Shown one piece after another: positions 7,899 to 13,096 of a DNA stretch of 13,096 nucleotides. The stretch is from Deltaproteobacteria bacterium (GTDB taxonomy: Bacteria; UBA10199; DSSB01): contig JAGRNM010000018.1 in assembly GCA_020440745.1 (NCBI GenBank), positions 1 to 13,096 of the forward strand. Direction: 5' to 3'. A program made the position numbers and the translations under genes. The notes under the pieces are model-generated. The model was not told the origin of the DNA. It made no database searches and saw only the letters and a program-made list of their open reading frames with translations. Position 1 is the stretch's first letter; every line of letters begins with the position of its first letter.

Positions 7899-9900
7899 TA
7901 ATTTCTTTATTTTGTTGGGAAAAAATAATTTTTTTGACACTTTCTAAGCTGACTTCTGGGTCTTCGGTGACCATGCAGAAAGTATCGGGAGAAATTTTTC
8001 CAATATAAAAGTCTAAGGCTTCTAACCAGGATAGGTTTAGTTCTTTAAGACAAAAGGTGCCGTTAAGTCGGGTAGGGGACAGTTCTAAGAGACCCAAAAA
8101 TAAACTGCCGACGGCTACTTCTTCTCCTAGAGAATTTTTAAGTCCAAAACCGGTAAGATCCAAGCTAAGACCATAGTCGCTTTTAATAAAAGGAAGTTCG
8201 GTATTGATAAAGACGTCCTTACCAGCCAGTTTAAACTCTAAAATTCTTGGTAGGTTCCAAGTTTTTTTGAGTTTTGCTAAGGCTTTTCCATTCTTGGGGT
8301 TTTCTTGGGTTGAATGAGTCCTTAAAAGAAGACCCATGGGTATTCTAGCTTTCACACCCCCTTGAGGAATATAGGCTTCGGATCGTTCGCTATTCCAATA
8401 GAGTTCGCCAGTATATTCAGAAGCTATTGTTAGCTCCTCCTCTTCTTCTTGCTCTTTAGCTATTAATTCAAAACTTTTTAGTTCTATTGCCTCTGGCAGG
8501 GCACTTCCTTGGTATTGCCAAGCGTTTAATTCGGTTCCTAGATGAATTTTATCAAAGTGAAAAGGCGGGATAGAAGCATCCTCTGTATTTAAATAAAATG
8601 ACGCTGAATAGGCGCCTCCTAGGTTTTGTTCTGGTAACTGACTATAAATAAGATCTAATTGAAAGTTTTTAAGGCTAATTTTTTTTTCATGAGACTCTGG
8701 ATCAATAAGTTCTAAATTGGCTTCTTGTAGCGAAAGAAAAAATTGGCTCCATAAAAAGCCTTTTTCATTGTGGTGAGTCGTGGCTTTGACAAAGAGGATT
8801 CCACTTAGGTTTAAACTTCCCAGAGGAGTATTTAGGCTTAAATTAACTTTTAGATTGGCTTTGACTTTGACTTCTTTGCTTTTTTCAGTGCCTTCGATTG
8901 GCCCTTGGCTAAAATGTATGCCCGGATACATCCATTGATCCAACCATAATTTGCCCTGAGGATTAGAGCTAAGGCTTGCTTGATCTAGCCATAGATAGGA
9001 TTGAGAACTAGGAGCTTCTGATTCTAAACTAACTTGATTAGTTTCTTGGTGCGGTAAAAGATCTAGGTAAAAATCTTCACTATCTAAGTCATAGCTCCAT
9101 CGCTCTCCATGGGGTCTTAAGGTAAAAAAGATGTCCCCTTCCCAGAGAACCATTAATCCAAACTCTTGGATAAAGTGACTTATCTTGATTTGATAGCCTT
9201 CGAGCCAAAACTTTTCTAAGGAATTTTGTAAATTGTCGGATAAAGAATACTCTGTTTTTTTAATAAACTTGTATTTGGAGATTTCTTTAAATAAAACATC
9301 TAGAGGTAAGTAGCCTTGGATGCCTTTTTCGTTGGGTTCTTTAAGTAGACTGGGGAAATTTTCCTGAGCTTTACTTAGTAGCGGAATAGTTTGTCCATCC
9401 ACTTCCTGACCATGAAGCCTACAGTGACTGGGAAGGTCTTGACCGTAGGGGCCAGAAACTTTGCGGCAGTGTCTTAAACTAAAGCGAGCTCCAGTTAATT
9501 GCCAAAGTCTGGCTGAGCCTTGCCATAAATTAACCATAATATCTAAAGAGCTGTTTGGACTTAAAAATAAAGAGGCTCTGTCTAAAATAATAGTATTGTC
9601 TATGAGTTCAATACCTTTAAAATAAACAGTTGGCAGGATATCTTCTCGATACCAGCCTATGCTAATCCAGGAATTAAGCTGGCTAAAACCAGGGTAAAAA
9701 GAAGCGCCGCCTTCCCACTGACCTCGGTGGATGAAAATATCAGAGTAGGCAGTTTTAGAGCTTTCTGCTTGGAGTTCGGGAATATCCTCCGCTAGAGGCA
9801 CTTCTATAGCTTCTTGAGCTTGAGGGAAAGAGGATTGATTTAGATTATTATGAGTGACTTGACTATCTTGTGGAGAAGTCATTTCTGGCTTGGCAGTCAT
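7882..9900 (-). CDS. Beta-strand-rich protein, AsmA/TamB/GspN-like in texture (672 aa)
   Basis: This is the first gene of a two-gene operon. Residues 1-55 are polar, rich in Gln, Ser and Glu, and lack any signal peptide. From residue 56 the protein is dominated by alternating strands: 88-145 (for example ILDRASLFLSPNSSLDIMV) and 345-620 have the repeating strand-turn pattern of AsmA, TamB and GspN proteins. A pair of cysteines, C145 and C160, brackets a Gly/Pro loop and could form a disulfide if exported. An acidic run EEEEE lies near 485-489. The C-terminal 50 residues are more helical and Lys-rich. ATG at 9900 is preceded by AAGGGGAG about 6 bases away, and no upstream in-frame start is better, so the absence of a signal sequence is not an obvious start-site error. 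Its stop TGA overlaps the next ATG by 4 bases. Function is unknown; an envelope or lipid-transport role is inference from strand texture only. Confidence 0.83.
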   Translation of the reverse strand: MTAKPEMTSPQDSQVTHNNLNQSSFPQAQEAIEVPLAEDIPELQAESSKTAYSDIFIHRGQWEGGASFYPGFSQLNSWISIGWYREDILPTVYFKGIELIDNTIILDRASLFLSPNSSLDIMVNLWQGSARLWQLTGARFSLRHCRKVSGPYGQDLPSHCRLHGQEVDGQTIPLLSKAQENFPSLLKEPNEKGIQGYLPLDVLFKEISKYKFIKKTEYSLSDNLQNSLEKFWLEGYQIKISHFIQEFGLMVLWEGDIFFTLRPHGERWSYDLDSEDFYLDLLPHQETNQVSLESEAPSSQSYLWLDQASLSSNPQGKLWLDQWMYPGIHFSQGPIEGTEKSKEVKVKANLKVNLSLNTPLGSLNLSGILFVKATTHHNEKGFLWSQFFLSLQEANLELIDPESHEKKISLKNFQLDLIYSQLPEQNLGGAYSASFYLNTEDASIPPFHFDKIHLGTELNAWQYQGSALPEAIELKSFELIAKEQEEEEELTIASEYTGELYWNSERSEAYIPQGGVKARIPMGLLLRTHSTQENPKNGKALAKLKKTWNLPRILEFKLAGKDVFINTELPFIKSDYGLSLDLTGFGLKNSLGEEVAVGSLFLGLLELSPTRLNGTFCLKELNLSWLEALDFYIGKISPDTFCMVTEDPEVSLESVKKIIFSQQNKEINEVKK

Positions 9901-9962
9901 ACCTAGCTCCCCTTTTGTAGTAATTTTTGCTAGGAATAATCAAATTTTAAGAACTTAGTCCA

Positions 9963-9978
9963 GTCCTAAAATTTGGAC
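9963..9978. repeat. Imperfect 16-base palindrome in a divergent promoter region
   Basis: GTCC (9963-9966) and GGAC (9975-9978) flank an A/T core (TAAAATTT) that is itself partly symmetrical. It lies 63 bases upstream of the 672-residue gene, in the 233-base region separating it from the divergent 164-residue gene. The location suits a repressor or activator site, but the match is short and could be chance. Confidence 0.3.
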
Positions 9979-10022
9979 CTATTTAGTTGCTGAATTAGGT
10001 GTAATTTTGAGTATTTATGGAC

Positions 10023-10050
10023 TTGATACTTAGATAGGCCTTTGTAGAAA
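10023..10050 (+). promoter_or_regulatory. Weak promoter candidate for the 164-residue gene
   Basis: TTGATA (10023-10028) is followed after 16 bases by TAGAAA (10045-10050). The -35 matches consensus well; the -10 matches 4 of 6 bases. It would leave a leader of about 75 bases. Confidence 0.2.
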
Positions 10051-10133
10051 TAGCGTTGATTAGGAACTGATTTGGGTTGAGCTTTCTTTAAATCTGATTA
10101 ATAAAGAGGTTTTGAGTCTATTGATCTGAGTTT

Positions 10134-10628
10134 ATGATTTCCCTGCCCAAAAAATATTTCTATCGTTTGTCTTGGTTAAATTTATTGATGTTTGGTTTTT
10201 CTACCTTTTTGCTATTAGTTGCCACTTTGCTCTTGTCTTGGTCTTTTGTGGATAGACTCTTTGTAGGGCCACGGGATCAAGTTTTATTAATTTTTTTTGG
10301 TGTTTTGTGTGGCTTTGGTTTTTTTACTTTTGTGGCTGGTTCTTTGTTGTTTCAGAGTCTTTTTGGAAAACTAGAATTAATTTTGCAAGAAGGCTATATG
10401 ACCTTGCCCAATGGTTTGCTTTTGAAAAATACGGTTAAGATCCCTTACCTTGATATCATTAAGCTGCAAAAACATATTACAATAGTAGGGCCTTTCTTTT
10501 TTTCTTTTTTACAGATCAGGACCAAGCGCAAAAGATACGTCTTGCGGTCCCTTTGGTTGCCAAAGAAGAGTGACCTTGAAGAAATTAATGATTTTTTGTT
10601 GAGCCAAGCGACTCAGCTAAAAAAGTAA
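10134..10628 (+). CDS. Small membrane protein, two helices plus possible bacterial PH-like domain (164 aa)
   Basis: Two strong hydrophobic stretches, about residues 14-37 and 49-74, are likely membrane helices, separated by a short loop containing charged residues (DRLFVGPRDQ). The rest, about 78-160, looks like a compact strand-rich domain ending in an amphipathic helix (SDLEEINDFLLSQ): LELILQEGYMTLPNG, a second strand pair, the word IPYLDIIKLQ, then basic strands with TKRKRYVLR. Two helices followed by a small domain of this shape is the layout of bacterial PH-like (YdbT/YcxE-like) membrane proteins, a known but functionally loose group. With this topology the domain would most likely face the cytoplasm. 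An in-frame stop at 10122 limits the start; ATG at 10134 has only a weak GAG ribosome site. It is divergent from the beta-rich operon. The family call is tentative; the membrane topology is more secure. Confidence 0.8.
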   Translation: MISLPKKYFYRLSWLNLLMFGFSTFLLLVATLLLSWSFVDRLFVGPRDQVLLIFFGVLCGFGFFTFVAGSLLFQSLFGKLELILQEGYMTLPNGLLLKNTVKIPYLDIIKLQKHITIVGPFFFSFLQIRTKRKRYVLRSLWLPKKSDLEEINDFLLSQATQLKK

Positions 10629-10632
10629 TCCA

Positions 10633-10655
10633 TTTTTATTTTCGTTTAATAAAAA
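10633..10655. terminator. A/T-only hairpin between convergent genes
   Basis: TTTTTATT (10633-10640) and AATAAAAA (10648-10655) pair perfectly around a 7-base loop, 5 bases after the stop of the 164-residue gene and 42 bases from the stop of the converging 186-residue gene. The position fits a bidirectional terminator, but the stem has no G:C pair and no clean T run follows, so this is a weak call. Confidence 0.3.
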
Positions 10656-10696
10656 ATAGAATAAAGCTTTAAGTTTTTGACTAAGGTAATCAGGAC

Positions 10697-11257
10697 TTAT
10701 TTTAAGGCTTTGAGCTGTGGTCCTATCTCGATGGATGTATATTGCCAGGGAAATGCATCTTCACTTCTTTGCCAAGGCCATACTTGATCTTTGATCCAAT
10801 GAAGACCGTCAAAAATTTTTGATCCTCCAAAAATGCCGATGCCAACACCTAAGAGGGCCATGGGTCCTCCCCATAATACTCCAAATCCAGAGCTAAAGAT
10901 GGCAAAAGTACCAGACGCACCTCCAATATAAGTATCCACTGTAAGGTCTAATCCAGCCTGGATAGTAGAACGCTTTCCTGCTTCAACAAAGGCAAGGTTT
11001 TCTTTGTACTCAAGGTATAGGGAGTGAGAAAAGCTTATACCAACTATTTTTACTATCGAGTTCATGTAGCCTATACGATCAGGGAAGGATAACCTTCCAA
11101 TAGATCCTAGGGCCGTGGCGACAGCTCCTGCGTATATCATATGACGTTCTTGTTCTCTTGTTTTTTCTTCAAGGAGCTGTAGATCGTTCTCTCCCCTTAG
11201 CAGGGAGTTGTCCAAAGTCTGTGGTGTATTGGAGGGGGTACCAATAGGTTTTGTCAT
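10697..11257 (-). CDS. Orphan protein with glycine-zipper-like hydrophobic segment (186 aa)
   Basis: I do not recognise the family. Residues 1-40 are polar and charged, probably disordered then helical (LEEKTREQERH). Residues 39-56 and 66-81 are moderately hydrophobic. Residues 108-147 are strongly hydrophobic and Gly-rich with closely spaced Gly pairs (G112/G113, G130/G131, GVGIGIFGG at 137-145), which resembles glycine-zipper segments that pack or insert in membranes. The tail 150-186 is Trp-rich (W154, W160, W162, W171) and polar. No cleavable signal peptide is seen. The ATG at 11257 is preceded by CCCCCC and lacks any Shine-Dalgarno match, unlike most genes here; no later ATG or TTG is better placed. 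The gene follows the His-rich protein gene on the same strand after 122 bases. Similar Gly-rich segments occur in translocation parts of some bacterial toxins, but also in ordinary membrane proteins, so no function is assigned. Confidence 0.75.
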   Translation of the reverse strand: MTKPIGTPSNTPQTLDNSLLRGENDLQLLEEKTREQERHMIYAGAVATALGSIGRLSFPDRIGYMNSIVKIVGISFSHSLYLEYKENLAFVEAGKRSTIQAGLDLTVDTYIGGASGTFAIFSSGFGVLWGGPMALLGVGIGIFGGSKIFDGLHWIKDQVWPWQRSEDAFPWQYTSIEIGPQLKALK

Positions 11258-11379
11258 GGGGGGTTACAATTTTTTAATAAATTAATAGATTTTTTAAAGC
11301 TTAAAAAAGCCCAAAGTATTTTAGAGCCTTATCATCGGGTGAACCTGTTTTTAGTTGCTTAGAAATTTAAGATTTATCA
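11258..11379. other. Spacer between two same-strand genes, with a perfect palindrome
   Basis: This 122-base spacer is very A/T-rich. TTTTTTAA (11290-11297) and TTAAAAAA (11301-11308) form a perfect 8-base inverted repeat around AGC. On the minus strand the T run would be in the 5' arm, so it is not a classical terminator for the upstream gene. The spacer could hold a promoter for the 186-residue gene, but no convincing -35/-10 pair stands out. Confidence 0.4.
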
Positions 11380-13096
11380 CTAGTCTTCGATCCATTCCTC
11401 AAAAGTTTCAAAAGCTTCTAGGAGCTCTTGAGCAGTAATGGCTTCGGGGTCTATGTCTCTAGATTTTAAATAACGATGGTAGGGAGAGTTAGGACTGCAG
11501 AGCTCCGTTATTAAGATGATATAAGGTTCTCGTTCTGTTATTAATCCATCTCTTTCTCTCCAAACACGGTTAATTTCTCCTAGGCTTTGCTGGGGTTCCC
11601 AAGTAGCCTGTGGACCTTTCAATGCTTCTTGAAAAGGTTCTAAGAGTTCATTAAAAAAGTATGTTTTATTTGAATAGCGGTCACTATTGTCATGGTGGCC
11701 TTCAAACCAAAAGATTTCTAAGAGTTTGGCCTGAACCCAAGTTTGAGTTTCAGTAAATGCTAAAAAATTTAAGCGAGACTCCATCTCCTCAATACGATGG
11801 CTAAGGTGAAGGTGATGATTGGGATCTTCTGTTGCTTTAACATAAGTATGCTCCCAATCGTGCTGGTAGGCTTCCGGGATGTTCATCCATTCTCCATCGA
11901 TTTTTGCTTCTTCTTCATGACTTCTTAGTAGATAGAGGGGGTGATGACCGGTTGCCCAACGGTTGCTTAAAATTTCTATATCCAGCTCTTTAAAGTCAGG
12001 CTCCATAAGGATACCAGGAAAGTGTTTAGTGGCAGTATTTAAGGCCTGGTACTCCTCGCTACATTCTCCTAAACTACAAGTGGCTAAATAGACATAACGG
12101 TCTGCATAATACACTAAGTCATAATAACTTAAGCTGCTTATATCAGCTAGTTCGGCTAAAAACTGAGATCTACTTTGCTCCTCTTGGGAAGGTAAAGGGA
12201 AGGCACTGGCCCCATTAGCCATTATTTCGATGATTGCCGCTTGATCAGACATGTCCACTTTATCCATTAAGTCTTCTTTGTCTTCTTGAGGAAAATGGAA
12301 GTTAAGTTCCTCCATCCAGGCGAGAAATCTAGCGGTCTTTGGATCTTCTAGTTGACTGGCAAGCTTGATAAAGCGATCCCTTAGTTGACGAAAGTGTCTA
12401 ATCTCTGACGATTGGCGGACACTAGACATCTGGGTGTCAAAGATTTCCTCTCCTCCATAATAAGCCTGAGCCATCTCGGGAGTGATATCCTCTAAATTAG
12501 CCCCCAGGCCTCCTTGCACCCCTGGCAAGAGGGCAACCACTTGGTCTACCTGATAATCAGAGAGCCTTCCCAAGTCGGGGTTGCTTTGTACTTGGATTTT
12601 GGCTTGGTAGATTTTTCCTTGGTAATGGCTTGTCAAAAGCGCTTGGTTTCCATTGATTTCTTGAATCCTCCAGGTCCTGTTGTAGATAGACTCTGTGTCT
12701 TGTAAAGCTTGAGACCTTTGTTCCTCTGGTACTAAATAACCATTAAAGCGATAGGAGGGATGATAGTCTGGGTCTTGAGGCTCTGGCTTGACACCGTTGA
12801 TGAGGATTTCCCACTTAATGCTCACGGCTTGGGGGGCTTCGCTAGTAGCCTCTGCTTGAGCTTTAGCTTCTTGACTTGCTTCGGCTCCTTCCGTACCCAC
12901 TCCCATTTTGGCGAGAGCGTTGGGACTTGAAGCGGGTGAGCCACCACGGGCTGAGGGGACGGCCAAGGCATTGGGGGAGGTTGGGACCAAAGCACCTTCC
13001 TGGGCTTTAGCTTGTCTTGGCTTTGCTAAAGCTCCTTGTCCTTGCATTGGGTTCGTGTGAACTCGCCCTCGGCTTAAAAGCCACTTTGCTAAGCGT
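11380..13096 (-). CDS. Orphan protein with Ala/Pro linker and His-rich helical core, 5' end beyond the window
   Basis: From the first in-window ATG (13047) the frame gives 555 residues, but it stays open for 16 more codons to the edge (RLAKWLLSRGRVHTNP before the Met) and that ATG has no ribosome site, so the true start is probably outside. Numbering here is from that Met. Residues 1-75 are an Ala/Pro/Gly-rich linker in which SPNALA occurs twice (24-29, 41-46). Residues 76-175 look like a small strand-rich domain. Residues 205-555 are mainly helical and acidic. A His cluster marks the core: H368/H369, H377, HDWEH (396-400), H411, H412, H414, H417 followed by EEME (420-423), and H451/H452. C324 and C329 lie close together. 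The His/Glu pattern could bind a metal, yet no known metalloenzyme signature is matched. The linker implies another domain upstream. Family unknown; a real gene is very likely. Confidence 0.82.
   Translation of the reverse strand, partial: RLAKWLLSRGRVHTNPMQGQGALAKPRQAKAQEGALVPTSPNALAVPSARGGSPASSPNALAKMGVGTEGAEASQEAKAQAEATSEAPQAVSIKWEILINGVKPEPQDPDYHPSYRFNGYLVPEEQRSQALQDTESIYNRTWRIQEINGNQALLTSHYQGKIYQAKIQVQSNPDLGRLSDYQVDQVVALLPGVQGGLGANLEDITPEMAQAYYGGEEIFDTQMSSVRQSSEIRHFRQLRDRFIKLASQLEDPKTARFLAWMEELNFHFPQEDKEDLMDKVDMSDQAAIIEIMANGASAFPLPSQEEQSRSQFLAELADISSLSYYDLVYYADRYVYLATCSLGECSEEYQALNTATKHFPGILMEPDFKELDIEILSNRWATGHHPLYLLRSHEEEAKIDGEWMNIPEAYQHDWEHTYVKATEDPNHHLHLSHRIEEMESRLNFLAFTETQTWVQAKLLEIFWFEGHHDNSDRYSNKTYFFNELLEPFQEALKGPQATWEPQQSLGEINRVWRERDGLITEREPYIILITELCSPNSPYHRYLKSRDIDPEAITAQELLEAFETFEEWIED

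Noticed and set aside
10697..11257. Bacteriocin, holin or immunity protein
   Set aside because: The Gly-rich hydrophobic stretch alone is not specific, there is no leader peptide, lysis gene or toxin domain beside it, and the long polar ends do not fit a holin.
11848..11910. HDWEH as an HD-domain phosphohydrolase signature
   Set aside because: The HD superfamily needs a spaced H...HD...D set in a characteristic helical order, which I cannot find here; I kept only a neutral metal-binding suggestion.
12514..12705. Plus-strand frame antisense to the His-rich protein
   Set aside because: Shadow frame with no ribosome site and no recognisable motif.
1..13096. CRISPR array, tRNA, rRNA, insertion sequence or prophage
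   Set aside because: No regularly spaced direct repeats, cloverleaf-like sequences, transposase or integrase motifs, or phage structural genes were seen.

Overview
The window looks like chromosomal DNA from an AT-rich (about 40% G+C by eye) bacterium, probably Gram-negative. The only gene I recognise with certainty is a class I ketol-acid reductoisomerase (ilvC), cut by the left edge. The other six genes are large or medium proteins I cannot assign to a named family. Very large orphan proteins next to a core metabolic gene remind me of poorly studied deltaproteobacterial or Bdellovibrionota-like lineages, but that is a weak impression and the sequence does not prove it. I see no tRNA, rRNA, CRISPR array, transposase, integrase or phage gene.

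Layout. 1-877 (minus): ilvC, 3' end missing. 878-1238: a divergent intergenic region with a possible ilvC promoter and two inverted repeats. 1239-4367 (plus): a 1042-residue orphan protein with a helical N-terminal half, a hydrophobic Gly/Ala-rich middle, a low-complexity linker and a helical C-terminal domain. 4368-4450: short convergent gap. 9900-4451 (minus): a two-gene operon with a 4-base ATGA overlap, encoding 672- and 1144-residue beta-strand-rich proteins that resemble AsmA/TamB/GspN-type envelope proteins in texture but have no visible signal peptide or membrane anchor. 9901-10133: divergent intergenic region with an imperfect palindrome. 10134-10628 (plus): a small protein with two membrane helices and a possible bacterial PH-like domain. 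10629-10696: convergent gap with an A/T-only hairpin. 11257-10697 (minus): a 186-residue protein with a glycine-zipper-like hydrophobic segment. 11258-11379: A/T-rich spacer with a perfect palindrome. 13096-11380 (minus): an orphan protein whose frame stays open to the right edge, so its true start probably lies outside the window; it has an Ala/Pro-rich linker, a small beta-like region and a His-rich helical core.

How the genes may work together. IlvC makes a precursor of valine, isoleucine and leucine and has no evident link to the rest. The 672/1144 pair is almost certainly co-translated, and the proteins may act together, perhaps in envelope or lipid-related work if the AsmA/TamB/GspN resemblance is real. 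The nearby two-helix PH-like protein would fit a membrane theme. The 186-residue and His-rich proteins lie in the same direction 122 bases apart and may be a unit. These functional links are inference from strand, spacing and protein texture only.
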